Positions 1-10,993 of a stretch of DNA of 64,000 bases are shown in pieces (position 1 is the stretch's first letter; every line of letters starts with the position of its first letter). Below the pieces are notes generated by a model. It saw only the letters and a program-made list of their open reading frames with translations. It ran no database searches and was not told the origin of the DNA. The DNA is taken from assembly GCF_001306135.1 (NCBI RefSeq), contig NZ_LGKP01000012.1, positions 124,001-188,000 on the forward strand, given 5' to 3'. A program made the position numbers and the translations under genes. The stretch comes from Herpetosiphon geysericola. GTDB taxonomy: Bacteria > Chloroflexota > Chloroflexia > Chloroflexales > Herpetosiphonaceae.

Positions 1-383
1 ATATTATTAGCCATCTGACGATTTGGGAAGAAGAGTTTTTGAAGGGTTTGCAGGCCCATCAAGCAGGCCAAAGCTACCTGACCGAAATGCCAGATTTGGA
101 AGGCGACGATGCAGGGCTGAATGCTTTCAATGCGCGCACGGTTGGCGAACGCAAGCACCTGAGCTACGAACAAGCGCTCGATCAATGGACAACAGTGCGC
201 CAGCAAATCAAGGATACATTGGCAAGCTTTACGCCTGAACAAATCGCAGCGCCAATGGTTGCGCCTTGGGGTGGCGAGGCAGCTTCGCCAGTTGCCCAAA
301 CTGGTGGGTGTATCTGGCACGAAGGCCATCATTTAAAAGAAACTTTGGCTGCTGTTGGTAACGATAGCGCCCAAGTTGGCTAA
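1..383 (+). CDS. DinB-like four-helix-bundle protein, 5' end cut off by the window
   Basis: The reading frame is open from the first bases (codons from position 3) to a TAA at 381-383, so only the C-terminal ~126 residues are present. A histidine in the first residues (SHLTIWEEEF), an internal FN.R..GERK stretch, and a terminal GGCIWHEGHHLKE segment fit the DinB/ClbS-like superfamily, whose histidines bind a metal used in thiol-dependent transfer or damage protection. The family match is by pattern only, and the N-terminal half is unavailable. It converges on guaB, with a shared hairpin between them. The substrate cannot be inferred. Confidence 0.5.
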   Translation, partial: IISHLTIWEEEFLKGLQAHQAGQSYLTEMPDLEGDDAGLNAFNARTVGERKHLSYEQALDQWTTVRQQIKDTLASFTPEQIAAPMVAPWGGEAASPVAQTGGCIWHEGHHLKETLAAVGNDSAQVG

Positions 384-390
384 AAATTGC

Positions 391-422
391 AGCCCTGCTT
401 CCGATTGTACGGAAGCAGGGCT
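391..422. terminator. bidirectional intrinsic terminator between the DinB-like gene and guaB
   Basis: A perfect 13-bp stem (391-403 with 410-422) closes a 6-nt loop. Read on the minus strand it is followed by a T-rich tract (complement of TAAAAATT at 381-388), so it best serves guaB. On the plus strand only GTTT follows. Confidence 0.85.
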
Positions 423-433
423 GTTTGAGAATT

Positions 434-3430
<2,997 letters not shown>

Positions 3431-3456
3431 CTAAACGAGTAAGGCGCAGGTAAAAC

Positions 3457-5220
3457 TTAGGGCGTGCGCCAACTTTCGTCGTAATCGCGGCCAAGCAGCA
3501 ATACCAAGGCCGGATCGCCCTTTGGTTGTTCCGGCGCGGGGCTGGTTTTGCTCACCACAATGATGTTGCGGCTGTTGATGCCCAATTCGGCGGCTAGTTG
3601 CTCGCGCAGCTCTTTATGATTGCCAAAATCGATAATTTTGGTGGTGTCGTAGACGGTTGAAGCGGTTGAAGAGGCCAGTAATTGATATTCACGATTTTCA
3701 AGGTGGGTCGCAACATCGCCCGCCAAGCCGCTAATTTGGGCACCATTGATCACTTCAATGCTCAAATTATCGTCTGAAGGCGTGTTGGAGCTACCATCAA
3801 CTGGGCTGTTGGTATCGGGAATTGGCGAGGTCAACAGCTCATTCACGGTTGCATTGATGCTCGATTGATCCCAAATTGGCACATATTTGTATTCATCAAT
3901 ATAGCCTGCGACCGCACTGGTATCCCATTTGACGCTCTTGATGCGGCCATTGGCGATGTCGGTGCCCAGCCCGGCCAAAGCGCGCAAATTACCAAGGTCG
4001 GTAATTGGCAGATCGGTGTAGAACGAGCCTTTGAGTTGTTCGCTGAGACTGTTCAATGAATCAATTTGATCAAACAAGCCTTTGTCTTTGAGGGTTTGCA
4101 CGAACGCTCGAATCACATCTTGTTGGCGGCGTGAGCGGCCATAATCTGCATCTTGATGGCGCGAGCGGGCATAGCGCAAGGCGGTTGTGCCATCCATGTG
4201 TTGCAAACCAGCAGGAATATACAGCCGAATCAGACCATAATCGCCATCATCGGTTGGGTACGACGCATCCCAGAGCGGGCGTTGGACATTGATTGTGATG
4301 CCACCAACTGCATCAACAATTTTGCGAAAGCCCTTGAAATCAACTTGGGCGACATAATCGATATTGAGGTTGAGCATATTGGCGACGGTATCGCGGGTTA
4401 GGGCCATGCCTTCGGTTGAAGGATTGGCCATTTTTTTCTCGATTCCGCGTTTATAGCCCAATTCATAAGCCGCGTTGATCCGTTGCGAGCAGGTGCCTGG
4501 CTCATCGTAGCCTGGTATTTCGGCGCAACTATCGCGGGGAATTGAAACCATGCTGGCCCATTTTTGCGCTGGATCAACATGCAGCACGATGATTGTATCA
4601 GTACGTGCTTCAGTATCATTTTCGCGTAAATCGACCCCAATCAACAACAAGTTAAAGGGATCTTTGACAATATCGGGGGTCGCGAGTGGCTGGTTTGGCG
4701 GCGAATTTGGATTATTTGGATTCTCAACCACATTGCGCTCTGGCGTTGGAATTGTGACCAACATATCGCTGGTAGCACCCTTGACCTTGAGATAGCCCCA
4801 AAGGGCCGTACCGCCACCAACCAAGACAACTGCCAGCAAGATGCCAAGCGCGATCATGCCACAGCCAGCGCCGCGTGAGGTTGTTTTGACTGGGGGTTGT
4901 TTGTGTTTGGGTGGCAAAGGCCGTGAGGTTGGGCCTGCGCCAACTGCGCTTGAAACAGCTTTGGGTACGCGCACATAGGCCCCTTCATGCTCGGCGCGGG
5001 GAACCGTGCGCGCCCGTGGGCGAGCAGGAGCAGCTTGGTTATTCAACAGCAGTTCATTCATTAACGCTGCATCGTTAGGGTTGGAACTAGCCTTGCTCTT
5101 GGGTCGTGAGTGCGTGGGCAAGGGCGTGGTAGCTTGACTACTAACATGCTCAGCATCGAGCGATAGATCGTTGGCTGACCCGTTGGTCGATTCCTCAGGT
5201 GTATCGATTTTTGCAGGCAT
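3457..5220 (-). CDS. LytR-CpsA-Psr (LCP) family cell-wall ligase
   Basis: LCP proteins transfer lipid-linked glycopolymers onto peptidoglycan on the outer face of the membrane. The 587-residue protein has a long Pro/Ser-rich cytoplasmic tail (1-115), one transmembrane helix near 118-144, an LCP catalytic core beginning at NLLLIGVDLREN (about 188) with RTDTIIVLHVDP, SIPRDS and ALRYARSRHQDADYGRSRRQQ segments, and a LytR_C domain at about 480-587 (LSIEVINGAQISGLAG). The conserved Arg/Asp residues that bind the lipid pyrophosphate are visible. It lies 8 nt after the carboxylesterase gene and probably shares its transcript. The exact glycopolymer is unknown. Confidence 0.93.
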   Translation of the reverse strand: MPAKIDTPEESTNGSANDLSLDAEHVSSQATTPLPTHSRPKSKASSNPNDAALMNELLLNNQAAPARPRARTVPRAEHEGAYVRVPKAVSSAVGAGPTSRPLPPKHKQPPVKTTSRGAGCGMIALGILLAVVLVGGGTALWGYLKVKGATSDMLVTIPTPERNVVENPNNPNSPPNQPLATPDIVKDPFNLLLIGVDLRENDTEARTDTIIVLHVDPAQKWASMVSIPRDSCAEIPGYDEPGTCSQRINAAYELGYKRGIEKKMANPSTEGMALTRDTVANMLNLNIDYVAQVDFKGFRKIVDAVGGITINVQRPLWDASYPTDDGDYGLIRLYIPAGLQHMDGTTALRYARSRHQDADYGRSRRQQDVIRAFVQTLKDKGLFDQIDSLNSLSEQLKGSFYTDLPITDLGNLRALAGLGTDIANGRIKSVKWDTSAVAGYIDEYKYVPIWDQSSINATVNELLTSPIPDTNSPVDGSSNTPSDDNLSIEVINGAQISGLAGDVATHLENREYQLLASSTASTVYDTTKIIDFGNHKELREQLAAELGINSRNIIVVSKTSPAPEQPKGDPALVLLLGRDYDESWRTP

Positions 5221-5228
5221 GCAGCTAA

Positions 5229-5981
5229 CTACTCCTTGTTTGTTGATGATTGATATTGCGCACGATGATGCAGCACGAAGGCTTCAACCGCATCTAAAAC
5301 TGCTGGCGATTCGCCATCGCGCAGCATTTCGTGGCCACTTTTATCGAACCAGATTAATTGTTTATCGACTGAGCCGACTTGGCGGTAGATGGCTTCGGCA
5401 GCAGCAGTTGGAATTGTACGATCTTGATGTGAATGAATGATTAAGATTGGCGCAGTAATTCGTGGCAATTGTTGTTCCACGACTTTAGCATAGCGCCATA
5501 ACGAGACAAACGCCGGAGCAGGAAAGCGCCGATAATTGCCATGTTGGCGGCCTGTCTCTTTATCGTACCAACCAGCGCCCATATCGCGGTTTTCGTCGCC
5601 CCACATGCCCAGCATTGGCGCAACATAACGTGCCCGATCGGCATGTTTGTAGTGAAAGCGCATGGCTGCGGCCACGCTGACCACGCCAAGCACCTCGTCG
5701 CGATGCGCGGCGGCCAGATGGTTGGCAACCAAGCCGCCCATCGAAAGCCCAATCAAAATAACTTTATCGACCTCGCGGCGTAAATCGCGAAAGGCTGCAT
5801 TGGCATCAGCATACCAATCGTGCCAAGTCACGCCTTGCAAATCTTCGGGCAAGGTGCCATGACCACGCAAATAGGGCATACGATACGGAATGTTATGCGG
5901 AATTAAACGGCTTGGCACGCGATTGACTGAATCGGCGCATGACGTAAAGCCGTGTAAAATTAAACAACCAACAGTTGACAT
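5229..5981 (-). CDS. alpha/beta hydrolase, carboxylesterase-like
   Basis: A 250-residue alpha/beta hydrolase of the monoacylglycerol lipase/carboxylesterase type. LHGFTS (9-14) forms the oxyanion hole, GLSMGG carries the nucleophile Ser80, the acid is the Asp of HQDRTIP (about 197) and the base is the His of SGHEM (about 222). Substrates are probably short acyl esters. There is no signal peptide, so it is cytoplasmic. The ribosome site is weak (AAAGAA). It is the first gene of a two-gene unit with the LCP protein and is divergent from the His-rich gene. Confidence 0.9.
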   Translation of the reverse strand: MSTVGCLILHGFTSCADSVNRVPSRLIPHNIPYRMPYLRGHGTLPEDLQGVTWHDWYADANAAFRDLRREVDKVILIGLSMGGLVANHLAAAHRDEVLGVVSVAAAMRFHYKHADRARYVAPMLGMWGDENRDMGAGWYDKETGRQHGNYRRFPAPAFVSLWRYAKVVEQQLPRITAPILIIHSHQDRTIPTAAAEAIYRQVGSVDKQLIWFDKSGHEMLRDGESPAVLDAVEAFVLHHRAQYQSSTNKE

Positions 5982-6016
5982 GAATACTATTCTTTCTTAC
6001 ACCGTGCTGCCACTTT

Positions 6017-6025
6017 TGGTATAAT
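6017..6025 (+). promoter_or_regulatory. extended -10 promoter of the His-rich gene
   Basis: TGGTATAAT: a perfect TATAAT at 6020-6025 with a TGn extension at 6017-6019, 31 nt before the ATG. This excludes an upstream in-frame ATG at 6024, which overlaps the -10. Confidence 0.7.
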
Positions 6026-6056
6026 GCGACAGCAGATTATTCAACGGAGAACCGTA

Positions 6057-6287
6057 ATGGGCATTAAAGAGTTTTTTGTGGCATTTCGCGATGCCATCGA
6101 TGGCGAATATGATCGGCGGGTTAAAGCCGCCAGCGAAGTCCGTGAATATAACATTGGTGGCCATGGCCATCATGACCATCATGATGCAGACCACGGCCAT
6201 GAGCATGAAGATGCAACCAATCAAGATGCTCACGATACCCAAGTCGTCGTGGATAGCCACGCTGGGGAAGCTACTTCACAGCACTAA
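6057..6287 (+). CDS. small histidine-rich protein of unknown function
   Basis: A 76-residue protein. The N-terminal half is an amphipathic, charged segment (IKEFFVAFRDAIDGEYDRR). From residue 36 it becomes a His/Asp/Glu cluster (HGHHDHHDADHGHEHED), with 11 histidines in all. Such tails bind nickel, zinc or cobalt in metallochaperones and storage proteins, so metal binding is a fair inference, but no family is recognised. The start at 6057 has a GGAGA site 6 nt upstream. It has its own promoter and a strong terminator, so it is a single-gene transcript between the esterase and tsaD. Confidence 0.8.
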   Translation: MGIKEFFVAFRDAIDGEYDRRVKAASEVREYNIGGHGHHDHHDADHGHEHEDATNQDAHDTQVVVDSHAGEATSQH

Positions 6288-6292
6288 ACGCA

Positions 6293-6327
6293 CGACAGCA
6301 CCCCAAAAACGGGGTGTTGTCGTTTTT
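6293..6327 (+). terminator. intrinsic terminator after the His-rich gene
   Basis: A 12-bp stem (6293-6304 with 6311-6322, one G-U pair), a 6-nt loop and a TTTTT run: a textbook rho-independent terminator that isolates the small gene from tsaD. Confidence 0.92.
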
Positions 6328-6409
6328 ATCCACTCGTATCATGCCATAGCCACGGCACAGCGTCAATCCAACGCAACTGACAGCTAGGTGAAATAGAACG
6401 TAGGAATCC

Positions 6410-7474
6410 ATGTCACATCAATTGCCCCCAGGCTTTACGATTTTAGCGATTGAAACATCGTGCGATGAAACCGCTGCCGCAGTGATTCGCGATGGGCGCG
6501 AAATTGTGGCCAATAGCGTTGCTTCGCAGATCGATATTCATCAGCGGTATGGTGGTGTTGTGCCCGAAGTGGCCTCACGCCAGCATATTTTAACTATTAC
6601 TCCGGTAATTAATACGGTGCTGGCCCAAGTGCCTGGTGGTTGGAGCGCAATCAATGCGATTGCCACAACCTATGGCCCAGGCTTGGCTGGCGCCTTATTA
6701 ACGGGTATCAACACCGCCAAAGCAATTGCGTGGTCGCGCAATTTGCCGTTTATCGGGGTCAATCACTTAGAAGGCCATATTTATGCTTCGTGGTTGCATA
6801 CGGCCAAAGAATTGGCTTATCAAGCACCCGAATTTCCGTGCGTGGCCTTGATTGTTTCTGGCGGCCACACAGCGCTCGTGCTACTCAACGATCATGGCGA
6901 TTATCGTTTGCTTGGGCAAACCCGCGATGATGCGGTGGGCGAGGCCTTCGATAAAGTGGCCCGTATTATGGGCTTGGGCTACCCTGGTGGCCCGCAAATG
7001 GAGAAAGTTGCCCGTGGGGTCAACCCTGGCGCGCTCAAATTGCCGCGCGCTTGGTTGCGCGGAACCTACGATTGGAGCTTTAGCGGCCTTAAAACCGCTG
7101 TGCTGAATGTGGTGAATGATCGGTTGGGTGAGCGCATGGAAAAAGTCAAACTGGCTGAAGTTGATCCTGCGTTTACCGCCCAACTTGCTGCCGCCTTCCA
7201 AGATTCAGCGGTTGATGTGTTGGTGCAAAAGACGGTTGCCGCCGCCCGCGAATACAAAGCCAAAACGATTATTTTGGCTGGTGGAGTTGCCGCCAATACC
7301 GCCTTGCGCGAACGGCTCAGCGCTACCGCCAAGCCAATTCCGGTGGCCTACCCGCCAATTTGGCTCTGCACTGATAACGCCGCCATGATCGGCGCTGCCG
7401 CCTATTATCGCTATCAGGCAGGCCTGCAACAAGATTGGTCGCTCGATGCCACCCCTAGCCTCAAGCTGATTTAG
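6410..7474 (+). CDS. tsaD: tRNA N6-adenosine threonylcarbamoyltransferase
   Basis: TsaD transfers the threonylcarbamoyl group to A37 of ANN-decoding tRNAs, working with TsaB and TsaE in the cytoplasm. The 354-residue length is normal. The ASKHA fold is clear: IETSCDETAAAV near residue 14, the metal-binding HLEGHIYA (histidines near 122 and 126), SGGHTALV, GEAFDKVAR, GGVAANTALRE and a terminal CTDNAAMIGAAA. An AGGAA site precedes the ATG by about 5 nt. No other t6A genes are adjacent. Confidence 0.98.
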   Translation: MSHQLPPGFTILAIETSCDETAAAVIRDGREIVANSVASQIDIHQRYGGVVPEVASRQHILTITPVINTVLAQVPGGWSAINAIATTYGPGLAGALLTGINTAKAIAWSRNLPFIGVNHLEGHIYASWLHTAKELAYQAPEFPCVALIVSGGHTALVLLNDHGDYRLLGQTRDDAVGEAFDKVARIMGLGYPGGPQMEKVARGVNPGALKLPRAWLRGTYDWSFSGLKTAVLNVVNDRLGERMEKVKLAEVDPAFTAQLAAAFQDSAVDVLVQKTVAAAREYKAKTIILAGGVAANTALRERLSATAKPIPVAYPPIWLCTDNAAMIGAAAYYRYQAGLQQDWSLDATPSLKLI

Positions 7475-7771
7475 CGGGGCCAGTTTTAACCACGAAGAGC
7501 ACGAAGATTCACGAAGAAGGTTGTAGGCTTTTGGGATGCAAAAGAATTGTTGGCCAACTCAAAAGCATGGAAATTAACGTAGAGGCGCAGAGCATTAAAG
7601 TATTTGCTCTGCGCCTCTACGTTAACCGTAATAACTTCTGTACTCGTTGCTTAACCCTTATGTTCTATGTTCTATGCTCTTTGTTCTTCACTGCTCTGCG
7701 CCTCTGCGTTAACCATAGAATCTCTCCTATATTGTTTAACCGTTATGTTCTATGTTCTATGCTCTTTGTTC
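7475..7771. repeat. gap filled with degenerate satellite-like repeats, including a 21-bp perfect inverted repeat
   Basis: No gene is seen. The gap holds the CACGAAGAGCACGAAG family (7490-7515), a perfect 21-bp inverted repeat with a 10-nt loop (7574-7594 / 7605-7625, core GTAGAGGCGCAGAGC), a further single arm (near 7690-7715), and two copies of TATGTTCTATGTTCTATGCT (near 7660 and 7744). All of these families recur elsewhere in the window. Confidence 0.8.
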
Positions 7772-8593
7772 TTAAACCTGGCAAACCGGACAAAGATGGG
7801 TTGCGCGTTGCCCCACGACGATGCGCTCGATCGGCGTGCCACAGCGGCGGCATGGCTCGCCAGTGCGGCCATAGGCTTCAAGGTGATATTGGTTTTCGCC
7901 GCTTGCGCCATAGGCATCGCGATAGTTGACCAAGGTTGTGCCGCGATGCTCGATCGAGTTGCGTAGCACAATTTTTATGGCCTCGAAGAGCGCCGCAACC
8001 TCGACTGGATTGAGGCTTTTGGCCGACCGCAAGGGATGAATTTTGGCTAGCCACAAGGCTTCATCTGCATAGATATTGCCAACGCCTGCTAATACACTTT
8101 GATCGAGCAAGGTTGGCTTGATTTTGGTGGCTTTGCGTTGCAAGCGCTGGCTAAAATCGGCTAGCGTAAAATCGTCGCCCAATGGCTCTGGCCCCAAGCG
8201 TTGATGCAGTTCGTCTACGCCACTGCGGTCAACCAAGCTCCAGCGGCCAAATTTACGTGGATCGTGAAAGCGCAACTCGCGGCCATTATCCAACTCGACG
8301 ACCACATGGGTATGCTTGTCGGCAGGATGATCGGCGGCAACAACCAACATTTGCCCGGTCATGCGCAGATGCACAATCAAGGTTTCATGGTTATCGAGCT
8401 CGATCAGCAAATATTTGGCGCGGCGTAGCACCTGCTGAATTTGACGTTGGGCGATGGCTTCCGCAAAAAGCTCAGGGCTGTGGGTATTAACAATTTTGGG
8501 CCAACCAAGGCTGCGTAAGGCGACAAAGCGCCGCCCGACTAGCTCTTGCTCAAGCGAACGACGAACAGTTTCGACTTCTGGTAATTCTGGCAT
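7772..8593 (-). CDS. mutM: formamidopyrimidine-DNA glycosylase
   Basis: MutM removes 8-oxoguanine and other oxidised purines, with beta/delta lyase activity. The 273-residue protein begins MPELPEVETVRR, where Pro2 is the catalytic nucleophile after Met removal and Glu3 assists. The lysine of RAKYLL near residue 58 and the helix-two-turn-helix (QSVLAGVGNIYADEALW) are present. The C-terminal zinc finger has CRRCG and CPVC at about 245-271. The upstream ribosome site is weak, but the start is fixed by the Pro2 requirement. The 3' end abuts the satellite repeat gap. Confidence 0.98.
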   Translation of the reverse strand: MPELPEVETVRRSLEQELVGRRFVALRSLGWPKIVNTHSPELFAEAIAQRQIQQVLRRAKYLLIELDNHETLIVHLRMTGQMLVVAADHPADKHTHVVVELDNGRELRFHDPRKFGRWSLVDRSGVDELHQRLGPEPLGDDFTLADFSQRLQRKATKIKPTLLDQSVLAGVGNIYADEALWLAKIHPLRSAKSLNPVEVAALFEAIKIVLRNSIEHRGTTLVNYRDAYGASGENQYHLEAYGRTGEPCRRCGTPIERIVVGQRATHLCPVCQV

Positions 8594-8614
8594 AAGCGTT
8601 TGTTTCTAAAATAC

Positions 8615-8644
8615 ACAACCGGACTGCATGCGCAATCCGGTTGT
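8615..8644. terminator. hairpin between mutM and the WYFAEG-repeat protein gene
   Basis: ACAACCGGA (8615-8623) pairs with TCCGGTTGT (8636-8644). It lies downstream of the minus-strand gene ending at 8652 and upstream of mutM. The T-tract is poor, so termination is likely but not certain. Confidence 0.55.
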
Positions 8645-8651
8645 TTGCTGG

Positions 8652-10889
8652 TTAACGTTCGGGCGTGCCGAGGGCGCTATGGCCACCGCCGCCACTGGTA
8701 TTGTCGATCAAAATTGTGCGTTCGGCCACGACTGGCAAATTCGAGGCAACCGTGATCGTGTGCGATTGCAAATTTGGGTCAATCGTATCGAGCAAAACCG
8801 AGATGCGGCCTGTGCGCGGAATGGTGTATTCAACCACTTGCGTCGTACCATCTTCCTTGCCAAGCGTAACCGTGACTTGAGCTGGGCGCTGATTTGGATT
8901 CAATACCAGCAAAAATTCGGTTGCTGGGTCAGCGGTGCGACCTTCGGCAAAGTGCCAAACATAATCTGGCTCGGCAGCACCCATGCTGTTGGTGGCGCTA
9001 TTGCCGCTATTGAAATAGCTGGTGCGTTCGGCCACAATCGGCTGGCTTGAGGTCAACATCGTGCCAACTCCTTGCGGCGAGGGCACAATTTCGCGCATAT
9101 CGACATCGAGCCGCGCCAAGGCTGGCACTTGATAACGGCGAGTGAAGGTCGAGCCTTCCTCAGTCATAAAGGTTGTCGTAATCGCTGCCGAAACTGGATT
9201 TGGATTGAGCAAGGCCAAGGTGGTGACAAACGGGTCAAGGGTTGCGCCTTCAGCAAAATACCAGGTATTTGATGGTGCAATCGCGCCTTTGGTCAAGAAG
9301 CCGCCGCCCTTGGTTGGGCCAACCAACACCGTGCGTTCGGCTGCAATCGGGGCAGTTGCCGCGACTCGCAGGCCAAAGGCTTTGGGATAGTTGTTGCTTA
9401 AATCGACTTGGGTGCGGGTAAATGGTGGCAGCAATACTTGGCGCGTGGTGGTAATGCCATCGGTTGGCATAATCAGCAAATTTGCTACAACTTCGCTTGG
9501 CTGTGGATTGTAGAGCGACAGCAAGCTTGTGCGATCGTTGGTACCATCGCCTTCAGCAAAATACCAGGTGCGGCTCCAACGGCTAATGCCCGATTCGCCC
9601 AGCGCATCGTTGGCAAATAACATTGTGCGATCACCGACGATTGCTTGGTTGGAACTAACTTCGATTGGCAAGTTGAAGGTATCGCTGAAAATTTCGTTGG
9701 CGATAATATTGACCCGTTGGCCTGGCTGAATTTCGTATTCGCGGCGCACAGCATTGGTTTGGCCGGGCAAGAAGGTGACGATTGTGCGCGCAATTTGGTT
9801 TGATGGATTGAACAACATAATCCGCTCGTTGTAATCGCGGGTGTTGCTTTCAACAAAGGTCAAACGTTTGCGCACGGTCAATTGGTCAGCAGTGCGGCGA
9901 ATCGATTCAGCTTGCTCAACATCTAAGCCGCCAAGCACGGTTAAGGTTTGCGGCAAGCGATAGGCTTCGCTGATCCAGGCGATAATTTGGCCTAAGCCAG
10001 TGCGCGCCGCATCGGTTAATTCGCCAAGCAAGGCTAAGCGAATCGTGCCATTGCTGGCAGGAAAGCCGTTGCGCCCAGCATAGACATTGCCAGCTTGATC
10101 GACCACAAATTGATAGGGCAGATCGGCTGCGCCTTCTGCTTGGGCGGCTGCTTGTAAGGCTCGCAACATGGTCGGTGGATCAGCCTGGTTATTGAGGGGC
10201 AAACTGACTAATTCGATGCGGCGGGGCCGTGAGGGCAGCAAATTAGGAATCCCAGGCAAGGCGCCCCAGCTAGTGCGGCTAATCACTTGCGGTGGGCGAG
10301 TGAACGTTGTGCCACCAAACGCAGCAGGCGCCCGATTAAGCTGATCGGTTAGGCTTGGGCCATTGCTGGTGTCGATAAAGCGCCAAGCGATGGCTTGCAA
10401 ACTCGGTGCGGCAGGTTGATTGCTGCTAGCAAAATCAACCTGATATTGCAGCCAACGTGAACCAGCTTCAACCCCAATTGGCCCAAGCAATTGCTCGCCT
10501 TCGGCCAAAATTTGGGCTACATTCAGGGTTTGCCATTCGCGCCATTCGGTGCCATTGGCGCTGGTGCGCAGCTTGAGGCTGAGGCTGGTACCAACTGGCA
10601 AATCAAAATTCCAATGTGCTGAAACCGCATTCCAAACAAATGGAACCTCGTGGGCAACCGATGTGAATGTACCCTGCGTTGCCGTTTGATCGAGCCGCAA
10701 CTCGCCATCGCTATTATTGGTGACTAACAAGCCTTCGAGCGTGCCAGCTTGCCAATCGGCGACCGATGTTTGGGCAAAGGTGGCAGTTTGCACCTTGCTC
10801 GCAGGGCTGGTTTGGGCATTCGCCTGCCACGCCACGCCACTGAGCACCAGCGATAATCCAACTGCTGCCATGAAAAACTTACGGCGCAT
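8652..10889 (-). CDS. exported protein: degenerate PGRP/amidase-like domain plus WYFAEG repeats
   Basis: A 745-residue exported protein. A signal peptide (about 1-25, cleavage after QANA) is followed by a beta-rich region (30-195), then a segment resembling peptidoglycan-recognition proteins (ISRTSWGALPG near 205; PYQFVVDQAGNVYAGRNG). The usual first zinc histidine of that family (HHT) is replaced by VSLPLNN, so amidase activity is doubtful. From about residue 350 there are four roughly 100-residue modules, three of them opening with W[YH]FAEG and most ending in P[IV]VAERT, a pattern seen in surface proteins of Chloroflexota and Actinobacteria. It probably binds the cell wall or a surface polymer. 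A GAGG site precedes the ATG. Confidence 0.8.
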   Translation of the reverse strand: MRRKFFMAAVGLSLVLSGVAWQANAQTSPASKVQTATFAQTSVADWQAGTLEGLLVTNNSDGELRLDQTATQGTFTSVAHEVPFVWNAVSAHWNFDLPVGTSLSLKLRTSANGTEWREWQTLNVAQILAEGEQLLGPIGVEAGSRWLQYQVDFASSNQPAAPSLQAIAWRFIDTSNGPSLTDQLNRAPAAFGGTTFTRPPQVISRTSWGALPGIPNLLPSRPRRIELVSLPLNNQADPPTMLRALQAAAQAEGAADLPYQFVVDQAGNVYAGRNGFPASNGTIRLALLGELTDAARTGLGQIIAWISEAYRLPQTLTVLGGLDVEQAESIRRTADQLTVRKRLTFVESNTRDYNERIMLFNPSNQIARTIVTFLPGQTNAVRREYEIQPGQRVNIIANEIFSDTFNLPIEVSSNQAIVGDRTMLFANDALGESGISRWSRTWYFAEGDGTNDRTSLLSLYNPQPSEVVANLLIMPTDGITTTRQVLLPPFTRTQVDLSNNYPKAFGLRVAATAPIAAERTVLVGPTKGGGFLTKGAIAPSNTWYFAEGATLDPFVTTLALLNPNPVSAAITTTFMTEEGSTFTRRYQVPALARLDVDMREIVPSPQGVGTMLTSSQPIVAERTSYFNSGNSATNSMGAAEPDYVWHFAEGRTADPATEFLLVLNPNQRPAQVTVTLGKEDGTTQVVEYTIPRTGRISVLLDTIDPNLQSHTITVASNLPVVAERTILIDNTSGGGGHSALGTPER

Positions 10890-10916
10890 AGGTACCTCAT
10901 CGATACAGGAAAATTA

Positions 10917-10975
10917 AGGACTATAGGCTATAGGCACAGTCACGAATGCAACTGCGGCCTATAGCCCTTAATTTT
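10917..10975. terminator. hairpin-forming gap with the CTATAGGC satellite motif
   Basis: CTATAGGC near 10921-10934 can pair with GCCTATAG near 10961-10968. It lies downstream of the minus-strand lipoprotein gene ending at 10994. The same CTATAGGCT words recur in other gaps (about 29463), so it may be a satellite fragment acting as a terminator. Confidence 0.4.
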
Positions 10976-10993
10976 TGATGCTTGAGAACTTAA

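Noticed and set aside
6024-6056. Upstream start for the His-rich protein
   Set aside because: The ATG lies within the -10 box TATAAT; a GGAGA site serves the ATG at 6057.
7531-7966. Plus-strand open frames rich in YVLCSLF words
   Set aside because: They are translations of the TATGTTCTATGCTCTT satellite and run into mutM on the other strand.
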